Notes under the pieces: model-generated | Told to the model about the DNA's origin: nothing | Seen by the model: only the letters and a program-made list of their open reading frames with translations | The model's database searches: none | Translations under genes and position numbers: made by a program | From: Spirochaetaceae bacterium | Lineage (GTDB): Bacteria > Spirochaetota > Spirochaetia > Treponematales > Treponemataceae | DNA: 64,000 nt | Assembly: GCA_017614995.1 (NCBI GenBank) | Contig: JAGAAX010000006.1 | Span: forward strand, 1 to 64,000 | Direction of reading: 5' to 3' | Shown: one piece after another, positions 9,174 to 17,838 of the stretch | Numbering within the stretch: position 1 is the stretch's first letter | How the letters are laid out: each line of letters begins with the position of its first letter

Positions 9174-9913
9174 ATTGAATACCCGCGCTTTGTGATAAGC
9201 CTGTCACCGCAGATAAAGCTTTGCGAATTGCCGATGAACACAGTGGTGAACATGTCAGCCTGCTTTTCTGCAAGTTCGCCGAGAGTACAGACAGAGACGG
9301 CTGTGTTTTCTCTTCCGATGTTTTTGACATAGCCGCAAGCCCGCCCCGGAGAAGCACCTGCGCCAAGCATTACGGCACAGGCTTTTTTGAGATAGCCGTT
9401 CCGTACATGGCTTGAAGGGTTGTAGAGCGCGATAGCAAAATCGCCCTGAATTGCGCAAACAAGCCGCTTTTCGATTGTCTCCCATGGAGTAAGGCGGTCG
9501 CTCAAGCTGATAACGCAATAGTCGTGGTTGAGCGGCGCACCAAGAAGCGAAGCACCGCTGTTTGCCGCGGTTACGCCTGCAATCACGCAAAGCTCCACGT
9601 CAGCAAAGGCAGGTTCAGCAAGTTTCAGTTCAAACATAAGAGAAGCAAGCCCATAAACTCCGGCATCGCCGCTGCAAACAAGCGCGGTCTTGCTGCCTTT
9701 TAGCGCATAATCAAAGCAGAGCCTGCACCGCTCAACTTCGCGCGTCATAGGCGTTGAGACAAATTCTTTGCCAGAAAAATAAGGCTTTAGAAGCTCTACA
9801 TAAACTTGATAGCCCACAATCACATTGCACTGCTGCAAAATCTGGTGCGCCTCAAGCGTCATGTTTTCAAGTCTGCCCGGGCCGGTTCCCACTATGCAAA
9901 TTGTGCTTTTCAT
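9170..9913 (-). CDS. cbiH: Cobalt-factor-III C17-methyltransferase (ring contraction)
   Basis: Catalyses C17 methylation coupled to ring contraction and delta-lactone formation. 247 residues starting MKSTICIVGTGPG at 9913; the frame stays open upstream but that extension lies inside cbiG and does not look like protein. Motifs: VGTGPGRLENMTLEA, ALVCSGDAGVYGLASLMFE, IAGVTAANSGASLLGAPLNHD, LYNPSS. ATGA overlap with the cbiG stop. No C-terminal Fe-S extension is present. Confidence 0.94.
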   Translation of the reverse strand: MKSTICIVGTGPGRLENMTLEAHQILQQCNVIVGYQVYVELLKPYFSGKEFVSTPMTREVERCRLCFDYALKGSKTALVCSGDAGVYGLASLMFELKLAEPAFADVELCVIAGVTAANSGASLLGAPLNHDYCVISLSDRLTPWETIEKRLVCAIQGDFAIALYNPSSHVRNGYLKKACAVMLGAGASPGRACGYVKNIGRENTAVSVCTLGELAEKQADMFTTVFIGNSQSFICGDRLITKRGYSI

Positions 9914-10941
9914 TTCAGATGCCCCCCCCAGTCTGCAATTAGCGGCTTGCGCTCTGCCACTGCCAGCGTCATACCGTCTTGCGCCGTCTTTGCAAGCACA
10001 AGCCCTGCACCAGCACCGGCGCACAAAACGGCTGCTCTTTCGCAGACATTTGAAACGCCTGTCGTTTTTTCAACAAATTCTGACTCTGAAAAACTGCCTT
10101 GAGCAAGCTTTAATTCTTCAGTAGAAAACGTAACAAACGGCAGATGATAATATTGCGCCAAAGTCATAAGCCCAATCTCGTTCTGCTTCAAGTCTATGCT
10201 TGAAACCGCATACAACAATTCAGTTTTATTAAAATTGGCTTCTAAAAAAGTGCGCAAGTCCTCAAAACTCTTGCCCTTTTTGCAGCCTATGCCCGCACAA
10301 TAAAGACGCGGCACAAGAAGCAGCGTACAGTCTTTTTCTTTTAATTGAACGCTTCGCGGCAAATCAATTAAGATATCTGCATAAGCCGGTTTAGTTTTTT
10401 CCATTATAAGAGACAGGCATTCCGGCACATTTTTGTCTTTTATGCAAATTTCTGGATTAACCCAAACTGTAAGTTTTTCATTTTTAAGCACTTTCGCCGA
10501 TATCTGCTTTATTCCGTCTTTATTTACGATTTTAAGACCGTTGTTTTTGGCAAAAACATCAACAGCAAATTTCTGCTCAACATCTGTAGCCGTTGTAACA
10601 ACATTCCGGGCGTTAATACGGCTTGAAATCAAAGCGGCAAGCTCGTTTGCACCGCCCACGTGCCCCGAAAGCAGCGGAATCACAAACTGGCCTTTTTCGT
10701 CCATTACAAGAACAGGGCTGTCCTCAAGCTTGCTGCTCACAAAATCCGCGATAGTACGCACCGCAATACCGGCCGCCCCGATGAACAGCAGCGGCAGATG
10801 CCTGTCAAAAGCAAATTTTGCCCAGTCTTTTAAGTTTTCGTCTGCATTGCGGACGAGCCACGTAATTTCGGGCATTTTGCTTTTAAGGCGGCTCAAGAGA
10901 AGCTTTCCATTTTCTGTAAAAAAACAGGCACAGACTATCAT
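9910..10941 (-). CDS. cbiG: Cobalt-precorrin-5A hydrolase
   Basis: Opens the delta-lactone and releases the C20 fragment as acetaldehyde. 343 residues with both usual regions: the N-terminal core with GAAGIAVRTIADFVSSKLEDSPV and PLLSGHVGGANELA, and the C-terminal domain with YCAGIGCKKG and FSTEELKLAQG. The start overlaps the cbiF stop (ATGA). A gap-free match to family layout; no fusion. Confidence 0.94.
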   Translation of the reverse strand: MIVCACFFTENGKLLLSRLKSKMPEITWLVRNADENLKDWAKFAFDRHLPLLFIGAAGIAVRTIADFVSSKLEDSPVLVMDEKGQFVIPLLSGHVGGANELAALISSRINARNVVTTATDVEQKFAVDVFAKNNGLKIVNKDGIKQISAKVLKNEKLTVWVNPEICIKDKNVPECLSLIMEKTKPAYADILIDLPRSVQLKEKDCTLLLVPRLYCAGIGCKKGKSFEDLRTFLEANFNKTELLYAVSSIDLKQNEIGLMTLAQYYHLPFVTFSTEELKLAQGSFSESEFVEKTTGVSNVCERAAVLCAGAGAGLVLAKTAQDGMTLAVAERKPLIADWGGHLK

Positions 10942-11711
10942 ATATCCGCTTTATCCTTTTTGGGTTTTCTGAACTCTGTTTCAAAATCTGCCGCATAAAG
11001 GCGCGACTTTGCATAATGCGAATGGGCTATTGCGTCACCGACCAGAATGACGGCGGTTTCCTTAATTCCGTTTGCTTCTGCGACCTCGGGCAAAGTCTTT
11101 ACCGTACAGACAAAAGCCTTTTCGTCCTGCCACGTTGCCTTATAGACAATGGCAGCCGGTGTTTCGGGTTTGTAGCCGCCAGCAATAAGCCGCGCCGAAA
11201 GCTCTGCAATCATGCCGGTGCTAAGGTACACAGCCATCGAGGCGTTGTGCTTTGCAAAGCTTTCTATGCTCTCAGCTTGCGGCACCGGGGTTTTGCCGGC
11301 GAGCCTTGTAATAATCAGCGACTGCGAAACCTCAGGCAGCGTAAACTCTATATTCAGCCTTGAAGCCGCTCCGAAACAAGCGCTTACACCCGGCACAACT
11401 TCATAGCTTATGCCCCAAGCTTCAAGATTATCCATCTGCTCGCGGATTGCACCGTAAAGGCTCGGCTCGCCTGAGTGAAGCCGCACAGTGAGAAGCTTTT
11501 CTGATTCAGCCTGTCTTATTATTGCGGTTACTTCCTCTAAAGTTAAAAGCGCGCTGTCATAAGTCTTACATTCAGGCTTTGCAGCTTCAAGTAGTTCAGT
11601 ATTTATAAGCGAGCCTGCATAAATGATTACGTCCGCTTTCTCTAAAAGCCTTAAGCCTCGCACCGTTATCAAGTCTGGCGCGCCGCAGCCTGCACCGACA
11701 AAATAGACCAT
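10938..11711 (-). CDS. cbiF: Cobalt-precorrin-4 C11-methyltransferase
   Basis: SAM-dependent C11 methylation. 257 residues from MVYFVGAGCGAPDLITVRG at 11711, where AAAGGAGA is well placed and the start overlaps the cbiD stop by one base (TGATG); an in-frame upstream Met (11732) lies inside cbiD and is less likely. Motifs: VRLHSGEPSLYGAIREQMD, YEVVPGVSACFGAASRLNIE, MAVYLSTGMI. Normal length. Confidence 0.95.
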   Translation of the reverse strand: MVYFVGAGCGAPDLITVRGLRLLEKADVIIYAGSLINTELLEAAKPECKTYDSALLTLEEVTAIIRQAESEKLLTVRLHSGEPSLYGAIREQMDNLEAWGISYEVVPGVSACFGAASRLNIEFTLPEVSQSLIITRLAGKTPVPQAESIESFAKHNASMAVYLSTGMIAELSARLIAGGYKPETPAAIVYKATWQDEKAFVCTVKTLPEVAEANGIKETAVILVGDAIAHSHYAKSRLYAADFETEFRKPKKDKADI

Positions 11712-12829
11712 CAGTTCTCTCCTTTTTTGCACTGTTCAAGCATAGCTTTTGCGTTGGCGCTTTCTGCGAGCAGCCCGAACTGGTTGCAGTAAATCATACA
11801 GGCGGTTTCTATCTTTCCGCCGCCGCGCTTATCCAAAAAGAACATGACTTTTTCCATTATATAATTCATTGAAGCTTCAAGCCTGCCCTCATTTTTTATG
11901 TGAACAAGCGCCTCTTCTGTTGTAACACAATCCAAAACAGATTTAACCGCGTCCAGACTGCACCCAACTTTTACGGCGGCAGCGGCGAGCAGCTCCATGC
12001 GGCAGTCGCCCTCTTTTGAATGTGTGTTCATCATTCCGCCGGAAATTTTTACAAGTTTGCCGATATGCCCTGTAAGCAGAATGCCCTTAAAGCCAAGCTC
12101 CACCGCCATGTCGATTGTATTTCCGATAAAGTTGGAGCATTTCACACTCTTATCAAGGTCGTAGCCGTAAGTCTGCTTCATAAAGTCCTGCCCGTAATTG
12201 CCGGGCGTAACAGCAACAGACGTAAAACCGAGCGCCTTCTTCTGGTTCAGCTCGACGCGGATTGTGTCAATTAAAGCCTGACTGCTCATCGGCTCTACAA
12301 TGCCGCTTGTGCCCAAAATGGAAATGCCGCCCGTAATGCCGAGCCGCGGATTGAACGTCTTTTGCGCAAGCTGCTCACCTTCAGGCACAGACACCTCGAC
12401 AAGAATTCCGCCGTTATAGTCGCAGATATTGCAGACTTCCGCCACTTCGCGTTCAATCATCTCGCGCGGAACGCGGTTTATCGCGGCATTTCCGACCGGC
12501 TGATCAAGTCCGGGCTTTGTTACAGTGCCAACACCTTTTCCGCCCTTAATTTCGATATAAAGCTTTTTGTCCTTGTTTTCAGGCAGGAAACTTACAGTTG
12601 AAACAATATGCGCGCCGGTCGTTATATCCGGGTCGTCGCCGCCGTCTTTTATTACAGCACAAGACACCGAATTTTCCGCGCGTACAATATCGACAATCTC
12701 TGCATCAAAGACTATGCCTTTCGGCGTCTCGATTTTTATTCCGCGCTTTATTCTGCCGGTCAGCAGCATGTACGCTGCCGCCTTAGCACCGGCGGCAGCA
12801 CAGCTTCCTGTCGTAAAACCAAACCTCAT
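11711..12829 (-). CDS. cbiD: Cobalt-precorrin-5B C1-methyltransferase
   Basis: Methylates C1 in the anaerobic branch. 372 residues. Family signature at the N-terminus, FGFTTGSCAAAGAKAA, followed by DGGDDPDITTGAHIV, GVGTVTKPGLDQPVGNAAIN and GISILGTSGIVEPMS; GILLTGHIGKLVKISGGMMN is near residue 250. The start overlaps the cbiC stop as ATGA. Confidence 0.96.
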   Translation of the reverse strand: MRFGFTTGSCAAAGAKAAAYMLLTGRIKRGIKIETPKGIVFDAEIVDIVRAENSVSCAVIKDGGDDPDITTGAHIVSTVSFLPENKDKKLYIEIKGGKGVGTVTKPGLDQPVGNAAINRVPREMIEREVAEVCNICDYNGGILVEVSVPEGEQLAQKTFNPRLGITGGISILGTSGIVEPMSSQALIDTIRVELNQKKALGFTSVAVTPGNYGQDFMKQTYGYDLDKSVKCSNFIGNTIDMAVELGFKGILLTGHIGKLVKISGGMMNTHSKEGDCRMELLAAAAVKVGCSLDAVKSVLDCVTTEEALVHIKNEGRLEASMNYIMEKVMFFLDKRGGGKIETACMIYCNQFGLLAESANAKAMLEQCKKGEN

Positions 12830-13464
12830 CTTGATTCCTTAAGCCCATAAAGCAAGGCATTGCAGATTGCAGCGGCTATTGTGCTGCCGCCTTTTCTTCC
12901 GCTGTTAATGATAAACGGCACTTTACAGGAATTCAAGAAAAGTTCTTTTGCAGCTTCAACATTTACAAAGCCGACCGGCACGCCGATGACAAAAAGCGGT
13001 GTAAAAATGCCTTTTTCCATCATCTCGTAAAGCGAAATTAAAGCCGTCGGCGCGTTGCCGATTGCAAAAATCACAGGCTTGCCGAGTTTTGCGGCGCGTT
13101 CCATGCTTACAGCCGCGCGTGTAAGTCCGCGTTCTTTGGCTTCTTCCGCAACGTCCTCATCAGCCATAAAACAGTGAATATTGCCGCCGAAAGCTTCCAG
13201 AGCTTTTTTGTTGATTCCGGCTTTAGCCATATTTGTGTCTGTCACAATGTCCGCGCCTTCAAGCAGCAGCTTCCGCGCAATTTCTACCGCATCAGGCGAA
13301 TATTTCATCGTAGACGCATAATCAAAATCTGCACTCGCATGAATGACGCGCATAGTTACAGCTTTTTCGCTTTCCGGCAAGACAATATTTTTTGATTTGA
13401 GTTCAGCTTCAATTATCTCGAAACTCCGCTTTTCTATTTCAGAAGGAATAACGTACTCAATCAT
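12826..13464 (-). CDS. cbiC: Cobalt-precorrin-8 methylmutase
   Basis: Moves the C11 methyl to C12 to give cobyrinate. 212 residues. Typical motifs are RVIHASADFDY with the catalytic histidine, GADIVTDTNMAKAGIN, FAIGNAPTAL and VPVGFVNVEAAKE, ending in the GRKGGSTIAAAICNALLYG region. First gene of the downstream half of the locus, with AAGGAAGTG just upstream. Its leader carries a 120-bp palindromic insert and a promoter-like sequence (13613-13648), both described separately. Confidence 0.96.
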   Translation of the reverse strand: MIEYVIPSEIEKRSFEIIEAELKSKNIVLPESEKAVTMRVIHASADFDYASTMKYSPDAVEIARKLLLEGADIVTDTNMAKAGINKKALEAFGGNIHCFMADEDVAEEAKERGLTRAAVSMERAAKLGKPVIFAIGNAPTALISLYEMMEKGIFTPLFVIGVPVGFVNVEAAKELFLNSCKVPFIINSGRKGGSTIAAAICNALLYGLKESR

Positions 13465-13468
13465 AAGA

Positions 13469-13492
13469 CACTTCCTTTATGGCTTCAATCAA
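13469..13492. repeat. Left copy of duplicated cbiC leader, part 1
   Basis: 24 bases (CACTTCCTTTATGGCTTCAA then TCAA) identical to 17943-17966. On the minus strand they contain the cbiC ribosome-binding site. With 13613-13648 they form the left of two long matches bounding the 13.65-17.94 kb island. Confidence 0.9.
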
Positions 13493-13612
13493 CAACCTCG
13501 CCGCAGAGCGACGAGGTATGTTGTTCTTAATAAGTAATTGCACTCGGCTTTGATACCCTGTGTTTCGACGCAGAGCGTCGGGGTATCAAACCCTCGGCAC
13601 GAATCAACAGCT
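13493..13612. repeat. 120-bp palindromic element in the cbiC 5' leader
   Basis: Two hairpins: CCTCG..CGAGG (about 13496-13511, inside a wider AACA..TGTT pair) and TTTGATACCC..GGGTATCAAA (about 13551-13590). Both carry a near-identical GCAGAGCG core. AATCAACA occurs at both edges (about 13487 and 13602), like a short target duplication. The element is absent from the right copy of the leader at 17943-18007, so it arrived after the duplication or was lost there. Confidence 0.75.
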
Positions 13613-13648
13613 GATTATAATACAACATCAATGATTTTTTAATAGCGG
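13613..13648 (-). promoter_or_regulatory. Probable cbiC promoter (left copy of repeat, part 2)
   Basis: 36 bases identical to 17972-18007. Read on the minus strand they contain TTAAAA, 17 bases, then TATAAT, a fair sigma70-type promoter pointing at cbiC. No cobalamin riboswitch boxes are visible between here and cbiC. Confidence 0.55.
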
Positions 13649-13757
13649 AAATTTCGGGGAAACTGAATAAGAGTATAAATCATATAAAACCGATGAAAGT
13701 GATTTTTTATGTTTATTAACTAAAAATATGATATAATACTTTTGAGGAGGTGTTGAA

Positions 13758-14009
13758 ATGAGCGCGAAAGAATTACGAAATTTTGAAAATCAATTAGAAC
13801 TTCTCTCTTATACAGAACAGCTTGCAATTCTTGAATTTCTTGCGAAACTATTACAGAAACATCCAGAAAAAAACGCGGATAAAAACATAAACTTTGAAGT
13901 TGAAAAAATCAATGCTGTCCTTGAAAAAATTCCTGATTCAGAACAATTGGAATATTGTGATGTAGGAATAGAATCTGTAAGGGAGGCTTTGAAAAATGAC
14001 TCGTGGTGA
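13758..14009 (+). CDS. Probable antitoxin of a MazEF-like pair
   Basis: 83 residues, strongly charged and probably helical, with no conserved domain I can name. It starts 14 bases before the end of a clear MazF-type toxin gene, the standard antitoxin-first order. GAGGAGG precedes the ATG and a TATAAT lies at about 13734. By position and size it should bind and neutralise the toxin and repress the operon; both are inferences. First gene of the island inside the cobalamin locus. Confidence 0.75.
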   Translation: MSAKELRNFENQLELLSYTEQLAILEFLAKLLQKHPEKNADKNINFEVEKINAVLEKIPDSEQLEYCDVGIESVREALKNDSW

Positions 14010-14331
14010 AATTTGGTGGGTTGATTTTGGTATTCCCCTTGGAAGTGAAGTAGGTTTTAAAAGACCTGTAATAATCCTTCAAAACAATATATTAAATGAA
14101 AGTAATTTAAAAACTACAGTTGTTTTACCACTTACCACAAACACACTTTACGCTGATATTCCGAATAACATTCTGCTTGCAAAAGAAGTCACAGGGCTTC
14201 CAAAAGATTCAGTAACTCAACCACATTTACTTGTTCATGTTGATAAAAGACGCCTTTCTGAAAAGGTTAAAAAATTAGATTCATCTGTTTTAGATAAAAT
14301 AATGCAGGGTGTTATTGCAACAATTGAATAA
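13996..14331 (+). CDS. MazF/PemK-type mRNA interferase toxin
   Basis: 111 residues. The N-terminal RGEIWWVDFGIPLGSEVGFKRP matches the family opening RGDIWWVDF..P..GSE..K.RP, followed by VIILQNN, VVLPLTT and a C-terminal QPHLLVHVDKRRL. Family members are sequence-specific endoribonucleases cleaving single-stranded mRNA. GGGAGG inside the antitoxin gene serves as ribosome-binding site; the genes overlap by 14 bases. Confidence 0.9.
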   Translation: MTRGEIWWVDFGIPLGSEVGFKRPVIILQNNILNESNLKTTVVLPLTTNTLYADIPNNILLAKEVTGLPKDSVTQPHLLVHVDKRRLSEKVKKLDSSVLDKIMQGVIATIE

Positions 14332-14410
14332 TAATAATCTGGAACTATTATAAACTTTGAATGGGAATGGTAGTCAGCCAGTCCCAGAACGAATGAAACT
14401 ATGTTTTGTA

Positions 14411-14785
14411 TTAATTGACTTCGGCATCAGAAGCTAGCAGATTAAGTTTTGCTTCGATTTTATCAAGTCTTGAATTCAAGACTCTCATCTGTGATTGAAT
14501 GAATTGTTCCAATAAAAGAGCCGTTGCGTTAGCCTGCTCATAGTTGACTTCATGCTCATATCCGCCAAAAAGCATAGCAGGAGATACTTCGAGAACTTCA
14601 GCAATTTTGCCAATAAGAGGTGCGGATGCAAACTGTGTACCAGTTTCGATTATGGACATGTGCTTTTGAGAGATTTGCAGTTTTATGGAAAGCTGTTCTT
14701 GTGTCAGCCCTGCCTTTTTTCTGTATTTCTGAACATTTTTTCCGAACAGTTTTGGGATGAATGATTCTCCATTATCTGTGTGCAT
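14411..14785 (-). CDS. XRE-family transcriptional regulator
   Basis: 124 residues. Helix-turn-helix at about 15-70 (KNVQKYRKKAGLTQEQLSIK, then ISQKHMSIIETG) and a C-terminal predicted coiled segment (QFIQSQMRVLNSRLDKIEAK), probably for dimerisation. Divergent from the transglutaminase gene across a 155-bp AT-rich region holding TATTACGGTAATA and TATGGTAATATA, plausible operator halves. Function as a local repressor is inferred. Confidence 0.85.
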   Translation of the reverse strand: MHTDNGESFIPKLFGKNVQKYRKKAGLTQEQLSIKLQISQKHMSIIETGTQFASAPLIGKIAEVLEVSPAMLFGGYEHEVNYEQANATALLLEQFIQSQMRVLNSRLDKIEAKLNLLASDAEVN

Positions 14786-14940
14786 AATTCCATTATCTAT
14801 GCAGAATTCATTTCGTAAACTTGTATTACGGTAATAATTATCCCTTATATGGTAATATATTTTGTTGCTTCTTGATATTTTAGATGTTATTATATTACTT
14901 AATAGGTCGTAAAATCCATTTTTACATAGGAGAAATCTGA

Positions 14941-16467
14941 ATGAAAAAGAATTATATCTTGTATATGTGCACTCTCTTGATGATGGCGGTTATGCCTTTA
15001 TATGCGGCATCAATGAATGGAAAAGTCCGAAGCATCAATAAGGATATTTCTGAAAAGGTTTTTGTTCAGCCGGAAGAATATCTGCCGTCTGTAGTACAGG
15101 CACTTACTTCTGGTATATCGGGAACATCTGAACGTGTCAAAGTTCTTCATGACTGGATATGCGACAACATAGCTTATGACACAGATATATTCAAAAAGAA
15201 CAATAACATTAAAAAGCAGGATTATGTCACCGTCCTTAAGAAGAAAAAGGCGGTTTGCGCTGGTTATACAAACCTTATGAACGAGATGTGCCGTCTTGCA
15301 GGAATAGAATCAATCGGCATTTCGGGCTATTCTAAAGGCTTTGGTTATACTGGAAACATAAAGAAAGGACAGAAACCTGATCATGCATGGAATGCTGTTC
15401 ATATTGGCAATAAATGGCAGCTAATTGATGTGACATGGGATGCTGGTTTTTGTGATTGGGCGCATTTTGTAAAACATTACAGCACTGACTGGCTTTATCT
15501 TACGCCCGAACAGTTCATATTCTCGCACCTGCCGGAAGACGAGCAGTATCAGTATTTAAAAGAACCTATAAGCGTAAAAGAATTTGTAGAACAGCCTTAT
15601 GTTAATGGAAAATTCTTTGTACATGGGCTTGCATTTACAAAGGATATGCCATGCTACAACAATATTATAGAAGAATGTGCTTCGTGGGATTTTCTTGTAA
15701 AAGATTCAAATATTCTTGTAGATACCGATTTGACTACATCTACTGGAAATTTCATTACAAACTCATGTTGGGCAGACAGAGTTTCTGGAAAAGTAACTGC
15801 AAGTTTTGATGTACCTGATTCTAGTGAATACAAGGCAAGACTTTTAAGCCGCCGCAAAGGCGAAATTGTAAATCCTGTTTTTATGTCAATCGGCGAATGG
15901 GAAGGTTCGGTATTACCTTGCGCTATGGGGCTTGTGCAGGAAAAGAAAATCACAGAGAAAGAATATGAATTTCTTGAAGCTTCTTATAAGAAGGTGCAGG
16001 AAAACGGACGGTATTACATCCTTGAAGATTTGTTTGATTTGCAGAGAAACAATGCTGTTACCAAAATTCTTAAGCTCTTAAACAAGAACACAGCAAACTA
16101 TGAAGAAGTGCTTTCTATAAATGTTAAGGCTTCAAAAAACTATAAGGGATATGCTAAAGAGAAAGAATACAAAGCAGGTCGCTTTCCTCTTAAATATATT
16201 TCCCATACAGAATGCCTTAATACCAAGCTCATTGAACCAAGGTCGGGTTCTGTCGAAAAAGGAACAAAAGTTCTGTTTTCAATACAGTCAAAAGATTATT
16301 CGGGCTTTGCGTTTGTTATAAATAACAAATGGAACATGTTCACTTTTAATTCCTCTACAGGCTGCTACGAACTGGAACTTGATGTGCCTGATGTTGATTC
16401 TTTGACACTTATGGGAACAAAGAACAAACGTCAGTATGACGGCATTTTGACTTATGCCGTACGGTAG
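14941..16467 (+). CDS. Secreted transglutaminase-like protein
   Basis: 508 residues with a signal peptide (cleavage near MPLYA-ASM). The transglutaminase/protease core spans about 60-175, with Cys106 in KAVCAGYTNLMNEMC, His148 in DHAWNAV and Asp163 in LIDVTWDAG: a complete Cys-His-Asp triad. The rest (about 200-508) is probably beta-rich with no named domain. The family includes protein-crosslinking enzymes and cysteine peptidases; the reaction here is unknown. AGGAGA precedes the ATG. It sits on the island with toxin-antitoxin and regulator genes. Confidence 0.85.
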   Translation: MKKNYILYMCTLLMMAVMPLYAASMNGKVRSINKDISEKVFVQPEEYLPSVVQALTSGISGTSERVKVLHDWICDNIAYDTDIFKKNNNIKKQDYVTVLKKKKAVCAGYTNLMNEMCRLAGIESIGISGYSKGFGYTGNIKKGQKPDHAWNAVHIGNKWQLIDVTWDAGFCDWAHFVKHYSTDWLYLTPEQFIFSHLPEDEQYQYLKEPISVKEFVEQPYVNGKFFVHGLAFTKDMPCYNNIIEECASWDFLVKDSNILVDTDLTTSTGNFITNSCWADRVSGKVTASFDVPDSSEYKARLLSRRKGEIVNPVFMSIGEWEGSVLPCAMGLVQEKKITEKEYEFLEASYKKVQENGRYYILEDLFDLQRNNAVTKILKLLNKNTANYEEVLSINVKASKNYKGYAKEKEYKAGRFPLKYISHTECLNTKLIEPRSGSVEKGTKVLFSIQSKDYSGFAFVINNKWNMFTFNSSTGCYELELDVPDVDSLTLMGTKNKRQYDGILTYAVR

Positions 16468-16514
16468 AGGAAATATGACTAAAGAAGTACAGTTATTGTG
16501 AATCTTTTAAAGTA

Positions 16515-16551
16515 TTGACACTTTCACAAATTTCAATTATGATTGTGAATC
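16515..16551 (+). promoter_or_regulatory. Strong promoter abutting the start of the XRE/ImmA-like gene
   Basis: TTGACA at 16515-16520, a 17-base spacer and TATGAT at 16538-16543; the ATG is only 8 bases beyond. Transcription should begin at or within two bases of the start codon, and no Shine-Dalgarno is present. GATTGTGAATC (16541-16551) overlaps this point and ATTGTGAATC recurs about 45 bases upstream, suggesting autoregulation by the gene's own HTH. Confidence 0.7.
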
Positions 16552-17832
16552 ATGAAAGAAACAAATACTAACACAATAACTATCGGAAAGAATCTTACAT
16601 CGATTATCTCTTACTTGAACTTGTCAAATAAAATGGCAGCTGATGAAATAGGCATAAGCTACAACACATTGTCTAACATAAAAAATGGCAATTTCCCTAT
16701 ATCAGCTGCAACAATGGAGAAAATCGAAAACTTTCTTACCAAGCATAACCTTGATGTCAATTTATTATATAAGGAAAATATTCCTGTGCGCAATTTTAGA
16801 CTTAGAATACAAAAAACTCTCTCTGGCAATGAAAAATCAGCACTACGAAATACTGTTGCTAAATTGGAAAAATTATTTGTAACCATTGATACTCTGGAAG
16901 ATAAAAAGAAGTTTTTTCTTTTTGGCTATTTTGACAGATACGAATTGCCATACGGTAATATTCAGCGTTTTGATGCATCTCAGCGTTTGTATGAATTTAT
17001 AAAAATTATTTGTGAAAAAACGAGAACGCCTCTTCAATGGGCATCATACTTCCTTAATCCAACCAATAAAGAATTTTGGGGAAATCTATATTTGGGTTTT
17101 GGAAAAAGTTTTCCAATCAATTATTCAGTTGAATGTCTTGGCATTCGTATTCATTATATGTCATTTGGAACAGAAAAGGTTGAATCCTGTTCAACCTCTA
17201 TCATGGATGATGAAGCCAGAACACCTAATGTTCTGTGGGCAAAGCCATCTATAATTATTAATACAGATGCCTGTAATACCGCTGAAAAATGTCTTTTAGC
17301 ACTAGCAAAAGAACTTTTTCACATGATTTCAGACTATAATGAATATGATTTATTGTCATGCACTGACTTTAAACTGGAATCACCAGAAAGAGATAACAAT
17401 GCAGAAACTTTTGCAAAAGAGCTTCTTCTACCAGAATCTGCACTAAATGACTATATTAAAAAGCTAAATAAAAGAACACTTTCTGTAAATGATTTGAGCA
17501 TTATGAAAAATGACTTCAAAGTAGGATATGAGCTTTTGATAGAGCGGTTAAACGAGTTGAATCTTTGCAGCCTTTCACCTGCTGATTATCTTGATGGTTT
17601 ACATTCATTATATGCTGCTGATAAACCTATATTTCATAATTCAGAGCCAGACCCTGTACCAATGTCGTTCAGAGGTGAAGATTTTTTCGTATGTGCAATA
17701 CTTGCAGCTTATGAAAAAAACTTACTGACAAAAAGTGAATGTGCTGAATATCTAGATTGTACAGAAGAAGAACTTGATGACAAAAAGAAAGCACATATTT
17801 ATAGTATAAAAGCAATATTAGACGAGAAGTAA
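16552..17832 (+). CDS. XRE regulator with C-terminal ImmA/IrrE-like domain lacking one metal ligand
   Basis: 426 residues. HTH at about 10-55 (IGISYNTLSNIKNGNFPIS), a linker, then an ImmA/IrrE-like (COG2856) peptidase region: LAKELFHMISD at 251-261 and the typical NAETFAKELLLPESAL at about 284-299. In active relatives the first motif is HExxH; here it is K253-E-L-F-H257, so one zinc histidine is replaced by lysine and peptidase activity is doubtful. Active relatives cleave or release phage-type repressors; this one may only bind. Its promoter abuts the start codon. Confidence 0.8.
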   Translation: MKETNTNTITIGKNLTSIISYLNLSNKMAADEIGISYNTLSNIKNGNFPISAATMEKIENFLTKHNLDVNLLYKENIPVRNFRLRIQKTLSGNEKSALRNTVAKLEKLFVTIDTLEDKKKFFLFGYFDRYELPYGNIQRFDASQRLYEFIKIICEKTRTPLQWASYFLNPTNKEFWGNLYLGFGKSFPINYSVECLGIRIHYMSFGTEKVESCSTSIMDDEARTPNVLWAKPSIIINTDACNTAEKCLLALAKELFHMISDYNEYDLLSCTDFKLESPERDNNAETFAKELLLPESALNDYIKKLNKRTLSVNDLSIMKNDFKVGYELLIERLNELNLCSLSPADYLDGLHSLYAADKPIFHNSEPDPVPMSFRGEDFFVCAILAAYEKNLLTKSECAEYLDCTEEELDDKKKAHIYSIKAILDEK

Positions 17833-17838
17833 AAGAAC

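Noticed and set aside
13465-13757. Second cobalamin riboswitch upstream of cbiC
   Set aside because: No B12 box and none of the conserved aptamer strings; only palindromic repeats and a promoter-like sequence.
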